Made by a program: the position numbers and the translations under genes
In this document: one piece after another, positions 23,580 through 31,602 of the stretch
How positions within the stretch are numbered: position 1 is the first letter of the stretch
Layout: each line of letters opens with the position of its first letter
Source: Pseudoruminococcus_B sp937901805
GTDB lineage: Bacteria; Bacillota; Clostridia; Oscillospirales; Ruminococcaceae
DNA: 33,201 nucleotides
Direction: 5' to 3'
Assembly: GCA_963560245.1 (NCBI GenBank)
Contig: CAUWNS010000020.1
Coordinates: 1 to 33,201, forward strand
Notes under the pieces: generated by a model
What the model was told of the DNA's origin: nothing
The model's database searches: none
What the model saw: the letters and a program-made list of their open reading frames with translations, nothing else

Positions 23580-24265
23580 TCGTCTCTTCCTCTTCTTCCA
23601 AAAATCAATACCAGGCGCAGCAGCTGCATCAGCGAGACAAACAGAGCCGCCACATAGGTCATGGCCGCCGCACTGAGGACTTTCTTAGCGCCGTCCAGTT
23701 CCTCTCCATACAGGAGATTCATTTCCTCCAGCGTCTTCATCGCGCGGCTGCTGGCATTAAATTCCACCGGCAACGTCACCAGCTGGAATACCGTCAGGGT
23801 GGAAAACAAAATCAATCCAATATCCACTAAAATTCCATACTGGAAAATAAATCCCAGGATGATGAGCGGAAGCGACAGTTTGGAGCCGATATTGGTTACC
23901 GGGATAATGGCACTGCGGATTTTAATGGGAAAATATCCGGTCGCGTGCTGCACTGCATGACCCACCTCATGGGCAGCTACCCCAATGGCCCCAACCGAAG
24001 TGGAAGAGTAGGTGGAATCCGAAAGACGCACCACATGATCCCGTGGATCATAGTGGTCGGAAAGTTCCCCGGCTACCCGCTGGATAGCCACGTCATACAA
24101 ACCATTGGCATCCAGAATCATCCTGGCTGCTTCGCTTGCGGTTAGATTTCTGGAATTGTAGAAGGTATTGTATTTTTGATAGGTGGATTTCACACGGATC
24201 TGCGCCCATGTGGCAATGAAAAGTGCAGGTACGACTAAAATCAGATAATAGTAATCAAAAAACAT
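23576..24265 (-). CDS. YugP-like membrane zinc metallopeptidase
   Basis: A 229-residue membrane protein with the zinc peptidase motif HEVGH (His99, Glu100, His103) in a segment AIGVAAHEVGHAVQHATGY, and a third ligand Glu probably at LPVEFNASSRAM. It begins with one membrane span (residues 5-21) and has three more at about 118-140, 144-163 and 198-218. This is the PF04298 (Zn_peptidase_2, Bacillus YugP) pattern; the catalytic side is membrane-adjacent cytoplasm or outside, which is unclear. Its substrate is unknown. In Bacillus yugP is elsewhere, so its place between fmt and rsmB is a clostridial-style insertion. AGGAGA lies 8 bases before the ATG. Its stop overlaps the rsmB start. Confidence 0.9.
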   Translation of the reverse strand: MFFDYYYLILVVPALFIATWAQIRVKSTYQKYNTFYNSRNLTASEAARMILDANGLYDVAIQRVAGELSDHYDPRDHVVRLSDSTYSSTSVGAIGVAAHEVGHAVQHATGYFPIKIRSAIIPVTNIGSKLSLPLIILGFIFQYGILVDIGLILFSTLTVFQLVTLPVEFNASSRAMKTLEEMNLLYGEELDGAKKVLSAAAMTYVAALFVSLMQLLRLVLIFGRRGRDD

Positions 24266-24312
24266 CGATGATTCTCCTGTTATACATGTTTTTATGCCGC
24301 AATATTACAGAC

Positions 24313-25239
24313 TTACTCCCCAAACTGTTCTCCTGCCTTAATTCTCTGCCCATTGATAAAACTCAGCCCGTCGACCCGCTTGGCCCCTTCCAGCTGGACA
24401 GAGGTGAACTCAATGCAGTTTCCATCCCCGCAAGATAGGATCAGCCGCTTGCCGTCCATCAGTGTTCCGGGGATACCCCCTTTCCCCTCGCAGAGTTTTG
24501 CAGAGTGGATTTTAAGTACTTTCCCATGGAACAGGGTCGTCGCCACCGGCCAGGGAGAAAGCCCTCTCACTTGATTATGGATCTCTTTGGCCGTTTTATG
24601 AAAATCCACTGCGCACATTTCCTTTGTGAGCATAGGGGCGTAACTGGCCTGCGCGTCGTCCTGTACCCGGCGCGGGGCTGTCCCGTCTTCCACTGCCTGC
24701 AATGTTTTTACAATCAGGGAAGCACCCAGAACAGCGAGACGATCAAACAGCTCACCCGCCGTCTCATTTTCACCAATGGAAAGGCTCTCTTCGAAAATCA
24801 TATCGCCTGTGTCCAGCCCTTCCGCCATATACATGGTGGTGACGCCAGTCTCTTTATCGCCATTCAATACCGCCCACTGGATCGGTCCGGCGCCGCGGTA
24901 TTTCGGCAGCAGGGAAGCATGTACGTTGATACAGCCGTATTTCGGCAAATCCAAAACCGCTTTCGGCAAGATCCGCCCGTAGGCCACCACAACAATCACA
25001 TCCGGGGCAAGCTGTTTTAAAATTTCCAGCGCTTCCCCATTTTTAAACCCTTTTGGCTGATAAACAGGCAACCCTTGCTCCAGTGCCAGTTCCTTTACCG
25101 GGGAAAAAGCGAGTTTATGCCCCCTGCCCTTCGGTCTGTCTGGCTGGGTAAATACACCGCTCACCATATGTCCCGCTTCTAGAATAGAGGACAGACATCC
25201 GGTTGCAAAATCCGGTGTTCCCATAAAAACCACGTTCAT
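24313..25239 (-). CDS. fmt: Methionyl-tRNA formyltransferase
   Basis: Fmt formylates the amino group of methionyl-initiator tRNA using 10-formyltetrahydrofolate. The 308-residue length is normal. The N-terminal formyltransferase domain has FMGTPDFATGCL, the flexible loop TQPDRPKGRGHKLAFSPVK, VVVAYGRILPK, and the catalytic block INVHASLLPKYRGAGPIQWA with Asn and His; GLDTGDMIF carries the catalytic Asp. The C-terminal OB-fold (from about 208, GLSPWPVATT) binds tRNA. GAGGAGGG precedes the ATG. It lies directly behind def, and both act on the same initiator formyl group, one adding it, one removing it. Confidence 0.97.
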   Translation of the reverse strand: MNVVFMGTPDFATGCLSSILEAGHMVSGVFTQPDRPKGRGHKLAFSPVKELALEQGLPVYQPKGFKNGEALEILKQLAPDVIVVVAYGRILPKAVLDLPKYGCINVHASLLPKYRGAGPIQWAVLNGDKETGVTTMYMAEGLDTGDMIFEESLSIGENETAGELFDRLAVLGASLIVKTLQAVEDGTAPRRVQDDAQASYAPMLTKEMCAVDFHKTAKEIHNQVRGLSPWPVATTLFHGKVLKIHSAKLCEGKGGIPGTLMDGKRLILSCGDGNCIEFTSVQLEGAKRVDGLSFINGQRIKAGEQFGE

Positions 25240-25253
25240 TTGCGCGCCCTCCT

Positions 25254-25718
25254 CTATTCCAGCTCGGAGGGATCGACCATCCGGACTGCCAAATCTTTAA
25301 ACAGGATGCCTTCCAGGTGGTCGATCTCATGGCAGAATGCCCGTGCAAGCAAATCCGTCCCCTTCAGGATGATTTCTTCACCATAACGGTTTTGTGCTTT
25401 CACCTTAACTTTGTTGGGACGCACAACGATTCCCCATTCCCCTGGAATGGAAAGACAGCCTTCGCTGCCCTCATTTTTTCCTTTTGCTTCGATGATGACG
25501 GGGTTGACAAGTTCAATCAGGCCGTCGCCCACATCAATGACCACCACACGCTTGAGGATCCCCACCTGAGGCGCCGCCAAACCAACTCCGTGCGCTTCAT
25601 ACATGGTCTGGGCCATGTCGTCAAGCAGAGTATGCAGCCGTTCGTCAAATTTTACCACCACACGGGATTTCTTGCGAAGGACTTCGTCGCCCTCTTTGAC
25701 AATATTTCGAATTGCCAT
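25254..25718 (-). CDS. def: Peptide deformylase
   Basis: Def removes the formyl group from the N-terminal methionine of new proteins. The 154-residue protein has all three metalloprotease motifs: I, GVGLAAPQVG; II, EGCLSIPG with the metal-binding Cys; III, HEIDHLEGILF with the two metal-binding His and the catalytic Glu. I chose the ATG at 25718 over the GTG at 25727 because AGGAG lies 8 bases upstream of it. Length and motif III ending LEGILFKD suggest the shorter clostridial type rather than the long Bacillus DefB type. It begins 16 bases after priA and ends 14 bases before fmt. Confidence 0.96.
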   Translation of the reverse strand: MAIRNIVKEGDEVLRKKSRVVVKFDERLHTLLDDMAQTMYEAHGVGLAAPQVGILKRVVVIDVGDGLIELVNPVIIEAKGKNEGSEGCLSIPGEWGIVVRPNKVKVKAQNRYGEEIILKGTDLLARAFCHEIDHLEGILFKDLAVRMVDPSELE

Positions 25719-25734
25719 CTGTCTCACTCCTATT

Positions 25735-28185
25735 TTATTCCTGGTTCATGTCCACATACAGGGAAATATTTTTTCTGCTTTTTTCCTTTTCAAATGCCAT
25801 TATTGCATCGAACAGGAGCCTGCGCATCCGCCGGTTGTTTTTACACTTGATGACCAGCTTGTAACGGTACTTGTTGTTGAGCTTTACAATACGCTCGCTG
25901 ACCGGGCCAAGCATTTTCAGCGGCACATCCGGATAAGAAACGCTCAGTCCCTTTATCAACTCAGAAAATGCGCCTGCCGCCTGAAGCACTTCCTCTTCAT
26001 AAATACCGGAAAATCCCACCGTACACAAATCGCAGAATGGCGGATACAGCAGCGCCCTGCGCGATGCGATTTCCTGTATATAAAACCGATCATAGTCCTG
26101 TTTCGCCGCAAGGGCAATAATGGGATTGTCCGGCGTATAGGTCTGGACAAATGCACGTCCCTGCAAGGAAGCGCGCCCACAGCGTCCAATTACCTGCGTG
26201 AGCAGGGAAAATGCCCGTTCATATGCTTTATAATCCTGTGCATACAACGCCTGATCCAGGGAGAGAACGCCGACCAGCGTAACATTTTCAAAATCCAGAC
26301 CCTTCGCCACCATCTGCGTTCCTATCATTATATCATATTTTTCCTCTGCAAACTCTTTAAAATACTTTTCATGGGAAAATTTTGAGATTGTAGTATCCGC
26401 ATCCATCCGTAAAATCCGCGCTTCGGGAAATAAGTTCCGAAGTTCCTCTTCCGCTTTCTGTGTCCCAAGCCCGGAATACTGTACGAACTCACTGCCGCAG
26501 GTAGGGCACTTGCTCACTGCATCCGCAACGTATCCGCAGTAATGGCACATCAGCTTACCGTTTTTCTGATGATAGGTCAGGGCAATGCTGCAATGCGGGC
26601 ATTTGCAGACCTCTCCGCATTGGGCGCAGGCAACAATGGTATGGTATCCGCGCCGGTTCAGCAGCAAAATGGACTGTTCTCCATGGTCAAGGTTGTACCG
26701 CAGCTCCTCGAGCAGGACGGAACTATAAACGGATCGGTTCCCATTTTTCACTTCTTCTCCCATATCCACCACATAGACATCCGGGAGTTTTTTCTGGTTA
26801 AAACGGTTTTTCAGGGTCAGCAGAGTATAAATCCCGTTTTTTGCACGGTAAAAACTGTCAATCGACGGGGTTGCTGAGCCAAGCAGAAGCAATGCGCCCT
26901 CGCTGGCAGCGCGGTATTTTGCCACGTCCCGCGCATGATAACGCGGAGAGGATTCCGACTGGTAGGAGCTTTCCTGTTCCTCATCCATGATAATAAGCCC
27001 CAGGTTTTCCAACGGAGCAAATACTGCGGAGCGCGTTCCAATTGCAACCCTTGCCTTTCCCTCCTTCAGTCTGTGCCACTCGTCCAAACGCTCCCCAAGA
27101 GACAAACCGGAATGCAGCACAGCCACCAGGGAACCAAAGTAACGCCGGAACCGCTGGACGGTCTGTGGGGTCAGGGAGATCTCCGGCACCATAACGATGA
27201 CGTTCTTATCCAAAGAAAGTACAAATTCGATAAGCTTCAGGAATACCAGGGTTTTCCCGCTGCCTGTCACCCCATATAACAGGGAAACCGCCGCTTGTTC
27301 CCGTTTGCATTGTGCTTTCAGCGACTCATAAGCCTCCTGCTGTTCCTCATTGAGTACAATATCCTCCAGAGACTCCCGCTCCCCTTGCAGCAACTGGTAC
27401 GGGCTGCGGTAAACCCTGTTTTCATAGCACTCCACAATCCCGTGTTTTTCCAAGTTCTGGACAACTACCCGGGTGACGCCTGCCAAGTAACAGAGCTCTT
27501 TAAAAGAAGCGCTCTCCACCTCCCGAAGCACCTCGATCACTGCACGCTGTTTTGCCGTAACCTTGGAACCAAGAGAAAAAATCTTCTGCTCCGCATCCTC
27601 TCTTAGCCGTACCATTCGGACGGTCTCATCGTTCACTTTTTGTATTGTATCAAAAGTTTTATACAGAATACCCGTTTCTGTCAGCCGATCCAGTACCTTT
27701 TGAACCGTATCCGGTTCCCCGAGAGTGATCAATTCCTGCTCAGAAACCGGTCCTTCCCGCCCGCGCAGAAGCTCGCAGATGGCATCGCCCAAAAAATCTT
27801 TTCCCCCCTCAGGAGGAATTTCGCCCAAAGTATAATAAGTGACCACACTGCGGTCAATTCCCGGCGGAATCATCAGCCGTACAGCTTCAAAATAAGTACA
27901 CAAAACGAAAGATTTCAGCCATTCCACCAACTGTAAAGCGCGCGGGGTGAGCAGCGGCTCCTGATCAATCAGCTGGGTGATGTATTTCATCCTTTTATCC
28001 GGTTTATTCAGCGGCTCGGTTTTCATCACAATCCCCTGGCGTTTCCGATTTCCCGTTCCAAAGGGGATGAGTACCCGGCAGCCGGGCTGTATATCCTGCG
28101 CCATCTCCGCCGGAACAAGATAGGAATACAATTTATCAAAATGAATGGACGCCTTATCCACCGCAACAAGGGCGCTCAAAAACAA
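25735..28185 (-). CDS. priA: Primosomal protein N' (replication restart helicase)
   Basis: PriA restarts collapsed replication forks by loading the replisome. The 816-residue protein has an N-terminal DNA-binding region that begins VAVDKASIHFDKLYSYLVP, a winged-helix part, and the helicase core: Walker A GVTGSGKT (305-312), motif II MDEEQESSYQSE, motif III LLLGSATPSIDS, and motif VI QVIGRCGRASLQGR. The two zinc sites are visible between them: CAQCGEVCKCPHC, then CHYCG and CPTCG. The start is TTG at 28185; GGGAGGTGG lies about 12 bases before it, a long spacing, and a TTG two codons later is possible. In many genomes coaBC lies before priA; here priA follows rpoZ after a terminator-like hairpin. 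Confidence 0.96.
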   Translation of the reverse strand: MFLSALVAVDKASIHFDKLYSYLVPAEMAQDIQPGCRVLIPFGTGNRKRQGIVMKTEPLNKPDKRMKYITQLIDQEPLLTPRALQLVEWLKSFVLCTYFEAVRLMIPPGIDRSVVTYYTLGEIPPEGGKDFLGDAICELLRGREGPVSEQELITLGEPDTVQKVLDRLTETGILYKTFDTIQKVNDETVRMVRLREDAEQKIFSLGSKVTAKQRAVIEVLREVESASFKELCYLAGVTRVVVQNLEKHGIVECYENRVYRSPYQLLQGERESLEDIVLNEEQQEAYESLKAQCKREQAAVSLLYGVTGSGKTLVFLKLIEFVLSLDKNVIVMVPEISLTPQTVQRFRRYFGSLVAVLHSGLSLGERLDEWHRLKEGKARVAIGTRSAVFAPLENLGLIIMDEEQESSYQSESSPRYHARDVAKYRAASEGALLLLGSATPSIDSFYRAKNGIYTLLTLKNRFNQKKLPDVYVVDMGEEVKNGNRSVYSSVLLEELRYNLDHGEQSILLLNRRGYHTIVACAQCGEVCKCPHCSIALTYHQKNGKLMCHYCGYVADAVSKCPTCGSEFVQYSGLGTQKAEEELRNLFPEARILRMDADTTISKFSHEKYFKEFAEEKYDIMIGTQMVAKGLDFENVTLVGVLSLDQALYAQDYKAYERAFSLLTQVIGRCGRASLQGRAFVQTYTPDNPIIALAAKQDYDRFYIQEIASRRALLYPPFCDLCTVGFSGIYEEEVLQAAGAFSELIKGLSVSYPDVPLKMLGPVSERIVKLNNKYRYKLVIKCKNNRRMRRLLFDAIMAFEKEKSRKNISLYVDMNQE

Positions 28186-28231
28186 TTGGATAACAAGCCA
28201 CCTCCCGGAAAGAGCTTCAAAAACTGCCTAC

Positions 28232-28258
28232 AAAAAAGGCGGGAGAGTTTCCTCCCGC
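28232..28258 (-). terminator. Intrinsic terminator between rpoZ and priA
   Basis: On the minus strand a 7-bp GC stem (28252-28258 with 28239-28245) and a 6-base loop are followed by CCTTTTTT. It begins 6 bases after the rpoZ stop and ends just before the priA ribosome site, so most priA transcripts would have to read through it. No clear promoter fits in the 27 bases that remain. Confidence 0.75.
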
Positions 28259-28263
28259 ACCTT

Positions 28264-28482
28264 CTATTCGAGCGTCTGCCCAATGTTTTCCCGCTCAATC
28301 AGCTTACATTTTCCCTCTGCAAATTCCTTAACGGAAATTTGAACCGGTTTTTCTACCAAAACGGTATGTTCTTTTTCCGATTCCTCGGTAATTTCACGCG
28401 CACGTTTTGCAACAGCCACTACCAGAGAATAGTAACTCTGTCCGTCTTTTAAAATATCATTGATTGCAGGTCTGAGCATCAT
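28264..28482 (-). CDS. rpoZ: DNA-directed RNA polymerase subunit omega
   Basis: The small subunit that aids RNA polymerase assembly around beta'. The 72-residue protein has the omega start MLRPAINDIL, followed by SYYSLVVAVAKRAREI, which is the region that clamps the beta' C-terminus, and an acidic tail with KPVQISVKEFAEGK. AAGGAG precedes two adjacent ATG codons (28482 and 28479); the first is 9 bases away. Its usual neighbour gmk lies 41 bases upstream. A terminator follows at once. Confidence 0.94.
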   Translation of the reverse strand: MMLRPAINDILKDGQSYYSLVVAVAKRAREITEESEKEHTVLVEKPVQISVKEFAEGKCKLIERENIGQTLE

Positions 28483-28523
28483 AATAAAAAACTCCTTTCC
28501 ATCTCTCGGCTTTTCAATCAGCC

Positions 28524-29135
28524 TTACCGTTCTCCCAGTACGTCCAAGACTGTCTGGCGCATGGAATCACTGCTATTTTTCTGTGCATGGATCACGGTAC
28601 GGACCTCTTCCACCGCGGTATCCAACACGTCATTTACCACAATGTAATCATAATCCAAAGACTGCCGGATTTCTTCGGCCGCAGCGGAAAGCCGTTTTTG
28701 CACAGTAGCGGCGTCCTCGGTTCCGCGTTCAGTCAGCCTGCGCTCCAGCTCTTCCAGAGAAGGCGGAAGAATAAAAATCATAGTTGCATCCGGGCAGTTC
28801 TTCTTTATCTGGAACGCCCCCTGCGGTTCGATTTCCAAAATGACATGGTACCCTTCCGCGCGCCAATTTTCCACATTGCTGCGCGGAGTACCATAATAAT
28901 TTTCACAGTATTCCGCATGTTCCAGGACTGCCCCGTCCCGCACCATCTGTTCAAACTGCTCTTTGGACACATAGAAATAGTCGATGCCATCCACCTCTCC
29001 CGGACGTGGAGAACGAGTGGTCAGGGAAATGGAAAGCCGGATTTTTTCTTCTGTCCGGAGCATTTCCTTCAAGATGGTTCCCTTCCCGCAGCCGGATGGC
29101 CCAGACAAAACAATCAATTGCCCGCGGTTATTCAT
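28524..29135 (-). CDS. gmk: Guanylate kinase
   Basis: Gmk phosphorylates GMP to GDP with ATP. The 203-residue protein has the P-loop LSGPSGCGKGTIL, the GMP-binding SISLTTRSPRPGEVDGIDYFYV, HAEYCENYYGTPRS, ILEIEPQGAFQIK, and the lid with RLTERGTEDAATVQKRL. The ATG at 29135 overlaps the remA end by 8 bases (ATGAATAA), with AGGAG in the remA tail as ribosome site, so the two are probably translated together. The order remA-gmk-rpoZ is conserved across Bacillota. Confidence 0.97.
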   Translation of the reverse strand: MNNRGQLIVLSGPSGCGKGTILKEMLRTEEKIRLSISLTTRSPRPGEVDGIDYFYVSKEQFEQMVRDGAVLEHAEYCENYYGTPRSNVENWRAEGYHVILEIEPQGAFQIKKNCPDATMIFILPPSLEELERRLTERGTEDAATVQKRLSAAAEEIRQSLDYDYIVVNDVLDTAVEEVRTVIHAQKNSSDSMRQTVLDVLGER

Positions 29136-29400
29136 CCTGTGTCATCTCCTCATCCAAATCCTCATCACGGTCGTTTAAGCGGTTTGCCACAGTTTCCGGC
29201 TGCACTGCAGAAAGTATCACATGATCGCTGTCTGTGATAATAACCGCGCGGGTGCGCCGGCCATAGGTGGCGTCAATCAGCGATCCCCTGTCGCGCGCAT
29301 CCTGTATAATTCTTTTAATCGGCGCAGATTCCGGGCTGACAATTGCCACAAGCCGGTTCGCCGACACCATGTTTCCAAAGCCGATATTAATCAGTTTCAC
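29128..29400 (-). CDS. remA: RemA family DNA-binding regulator (DUF370)
   Basis: A 90-residue protein of the RemA/RemB (DUF370) family. In Bacillus RemA is a ring-forming DNA-binding protein that turns on extracellular-matrix and osmoprotection genes; the role here is inferred from family. The conserved core LINIGFGNMVSANRLVAIVSPESAPIKR and RGSLIDATYGRRTRAVIITDS is complete, ending with an acidic tail DRDEDLDEEMTQDE that is longer than the Bacillus one. The start codon is GTG at 29400, preceded by AAGGAA. It lies between yicC and gmk as in Bacillus. Confidence 0.93.
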   Translation of the reverse strand: MKLINIGFGNMVSANRLVAIVSPESAPIKRIIQDARDRGSLIDATYGRRTRAVIITDSDHVILSAVQPETVANRLNDRDEDLDEEMTQDE

Positions 29401-29424
29401 AAAAATCCGTTCCTTCCGTTGTGA

Positions 29425-30303
29425 TTACTCAATATTTTGAATCTGTTCCCTGATTTTTTCAATTTCCGATTTAATGTCTACAACCACACGGGCAATCTCC
29501 AGATCCTGCGCTTTGGAACCGATGGTATTGGCTTCGCGGTTGAGTTCCTGCACCAAAAAATCCAGCTTGCGTCCAATCGGTTCTTCACTTTCCAGAATGC
29601 TTTCAAATTGCCTGATATGGCTTCTCAGCCGGACAGTTTCCTCATCCACCGCAATCTTTTCCGAATAGATGGCGGCTTCTGTCAGAATACGCTGTTCATC
29701 CACTTTGGCGTCCTGCAATACTTCCTGCATTTTGGCATACAGCCGGTTCCGGTATTCTTCCACTGTTTTTGGGGAACGCTGCTCTACAAAAGACACCTTT
29801 TCCCCAATGACAGCAAGGCGGGAAAAGATGTCCTGTTTCATCCGTTCCCCTTCAATTTCGCGCATATGCAGGAAATTTTCCAGCGCCCCGTCCAAAACCG
29901 TACGCACACTGTCCCAAATAACCTGTTCATCCTCCACATTCTTGCGGACAGTAAAAATATCGGAAAAACGGGAAATCGAAGAGATGGACAGATCGTCATT
30001 CAGTGCAAATTCATATCCCACTTTGCGCAGGGCGTCTACATACGATCTGACCAGTGCATGGTTGACCTCCACCTTTGCATCCATTCCCTCCAGTGTCACA
30101 ATCGTGACGCCAACATCCACTTTTCCACGGGATACCTTCCCCTGTAAATACCCTTTCAGCTGGCTTTCCAAATATCCGTAAACACGGGGAACCCTTGCAG
30201 AAAACTCAAAAAAACGGTGGTTGACCGATTTGATCTCCACCAGTATATCACGTCCGTCAATTGTCTGTTGGCAGCGTCCATAGCCGGTCATGCTTTTTAC
30301 CAT
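29425..30303 (-). CDS. yicC: YicC family endoribonuclease-like protein
   Basis: A 292-residue protein of the YicC/YloC family. It opens with VKSMTGYGRCQQTIDGR, the family start, then EIKSVNHRFFEFSARVPR and LEGMDAKVEVNHAL, and ends with the DUF1732 block: IRQFESILESEEPIGRKLDFL, QELNREANTIGSKAQDLEI and VDIKSEIEKIREQIQNIE. In E. coli YicC is an endoribonuclease that targets the small RNA RyhB; the function in Bacillota is less clear. The ATG at 30303 has a modest AGAGGG site. It is the first gene of the long minus-strand operon and has a strong promoter at 30341-30370. Confidence 0.94.
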   Translation of the reverse strand: MVKSMTGYGRCQQTIDGRDILVEIKSVNHRFFEFSARVPRVYGYLESQLKGYLQGKVSRGKVDVGVTIVTLEGMDAKVEVNHALVRSYVDALRKVGYEFALNDDLSISSISRFSDIFTVRKNVEDEQVIWDSVRTVLDGALENFLHMREIEGERMKQDIFSRLAVIGEKVSFVEQRSPKTVEEYRNRLYAKMQEVLQDAKVDEQRILTEAAIYSEKIAVDEETVRLRSHIRQFESILESEEPIGRKLDFLVQELNREANTIGSKAQDLEIARVVVDIKSEIEKIREQIQNIE

Positions 30304-30340
30304 GCAAAAACCCTCTTAACTTTCATCAAATATATAGTTT

Positions 30341-30370
30341 ATAATACTATCTTTATCCCCTTCTTGTCAA
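30341..30370 (-). promoter_or_regulatory. SigA-type promoter of the yicC-spoVM operon
   Basis: On the minus strand a perfect TTGACA (30365-30370) and TATTAT (30341-30346) are 18 bases apart, about 38 bases before the yicC ATG. It fits as the main promoter for the housekeeping series. Confidence 0.75.
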
Positions 30371-30798
30371 CCGATTTTCCATGTAATCCGTAGTATTGAA
30401 GAGATTTCAGGAGAAAACTGCCCATTTTTCTCTGTTTTCCCAATCCTGTTTCACTGAGCAGATATCCTACTGTATTCCAAAACTTTTCGTCTCATGTGAT
30501 TCTCCGTGTCAAAACCGGCAGCGCCTTTCCTACTATCAGAGGATACAAAACCCTTTTACAATACATTTCGTCAGTTATCAAAACCACCCACTTTCCATGA
30601 TATTGTTTGGGAGTGACAATCCAAATTTTATCTGAATCCGGATATGCCTGTATTTTATTCGCTCCCTACAAAACGATATCCCTCGCTTGCTTACGCGTTC
30701 CCCTTTGCCTGCCTCAAAAAATCACCCCAACTGTAGGGCAGTGAACCCAGAAATCTATTTTTCGATGATTTCAATCTAAGTTTTTTGAAAAAAGCGGC
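30371..30798. other. Intergenic stretch without recognised genes
   Basis: About 430 bases between the yicC promoter and the two-component promoter. Both strands have only short open frames without ribosome sites. Base composition is more AT-rich and repeat-free. I see no clear hairpin-plus-T-run, so no RNA gene can be claimed. A remnant gene or a regulatory region for the two-component system are both possible. Confidence 0.4.
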
Positions 30799-30828
30799 CT
30801 GTCAAAGCAGGAATGTTCATGTTATAAT
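30799..30828 (+). promoter_or_regulatory. Promoter of the two-component system genes
   Basis: A perfect TATAAT (30823-30828) with an extended TGT before it; a weak CTGTCA (30799-30804) lies 18 bases upstream. A second TATAAT at 30850-30855 could give another start. The leader to the ATG at 30931 is about 75-95 bases. Confidence 0.6.
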
Positions 30829-30930
30829 GTGATTCTAATAGAGAACAGGTATAATAAGGCTATAAAATCAAAAAACGGCAGACAGCAATTTTTTGCTCTA
30901 TGATATCGAGTGGACAAAGGAGAAACATCC

Positions 30931-31602
30931 ATGGAAATTACCGTTTTAATCGCAGAAGATGAAGAAAATATTAGAAAACTGGTTGCAAACTATCTTTCCC
31001 GGGAAGGTTATCGGGTGATCCAGGCAGAGGACGGCCAACAGGCCGTAGAACAATTTGAAAAGCTGGGAGATACGATTTCCCTGGTGATTTTGGACATCAT
31101 GATGCCTCATATGGACGGGTATGAGGCATGCAGAAAAATCCGGGAACTGTCCGAAGTTCCAGTGGTCATGCTTACCGCCCGCGATACGGAATATGATGAA
31201 ATAAACGGTTTTGCCTGCGGCGCAGACGAATATATATCCAAACCATTCAGCCCCGCCATTTTAATTGCGAGAATTAAAAATCTTCTTCGCCGCTCTGGAC
31301 ATTCTCAATCAGAAGACTACCAAATCGGTAATCTGGAAATCCGTTACCAGGAGCGCATGGTGCTGGTAAACGGGAAGTCCATTCTTTTAACACCAAAAGA
31401 ATTCGATTTATTATGCTATTTGGCGCAAAATAAGAATATTGCCTTGTCAAGGGAACAGATTTTAACCCGTGTATGGGGAATGGACTATGACGGGGATGAC
31501 CGGACAGTGGATACCCATATTAAATGCCTTCGTGCAAAGTTAAAAGAGGCACAGGTCAAAATTTCCACTGTCCGAAAGGTGGGATACCGGTTTGAATCTT
31601 AA
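30931..31602 (+). CDS. OmpR/PhoB-type response regulator
   Basis: A 223-residue DNA-binding response regulator. The receiver domain (about 1-118) has acidic residues Glu9-Asp10-Glu11 in IAEDEEN, the phospho-acceptor Asp55 in LVILDIMMPHMDG, Thr in VVMLTARDTEY and Lys in EYISKPFSP. The C-terminal winged helix (about 130-223) starts LEIRYQERMVLVNGK and includes LTPKEFDLLCYLAQN, ILTRVWG, DDRTVDTHIKCLRAKL and VRKVGYRFE. The ATG at 30931 follows AAAGGAG by 8 bases; a longer frame from 30910 would place the ribosome site inside the gene. The histidine kinase gene overlaps its end by 11 bases. Target genes are unknown. Confidence 0.94.
   Translation: MEITVLIAEDEENIRKLVANYLSREGYRVIQAEDGQQAVEQFEKLGDTISLVILDIMMPHMDGYEACRKIRELSEVPVVMLTARDTEYDEINGFACGADEYISKPFSPAILIARIKNLLRRSGHSQSEDYQIGNLEIRYQERMVLVNGKSILLTPKEFDLLCYLAQNKNIALSREQILTRVWGMDYDGDDRTVDTHIKCLRAKLKEAQVKISTVRKVGYRFES

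Noticed and set aside
30396..30635. A 79-residue plus-strand frame in the yicC upstream region
   Set aside because: No ribosome site and a composition rich in Ser, Phe and Cys typical of random frames.
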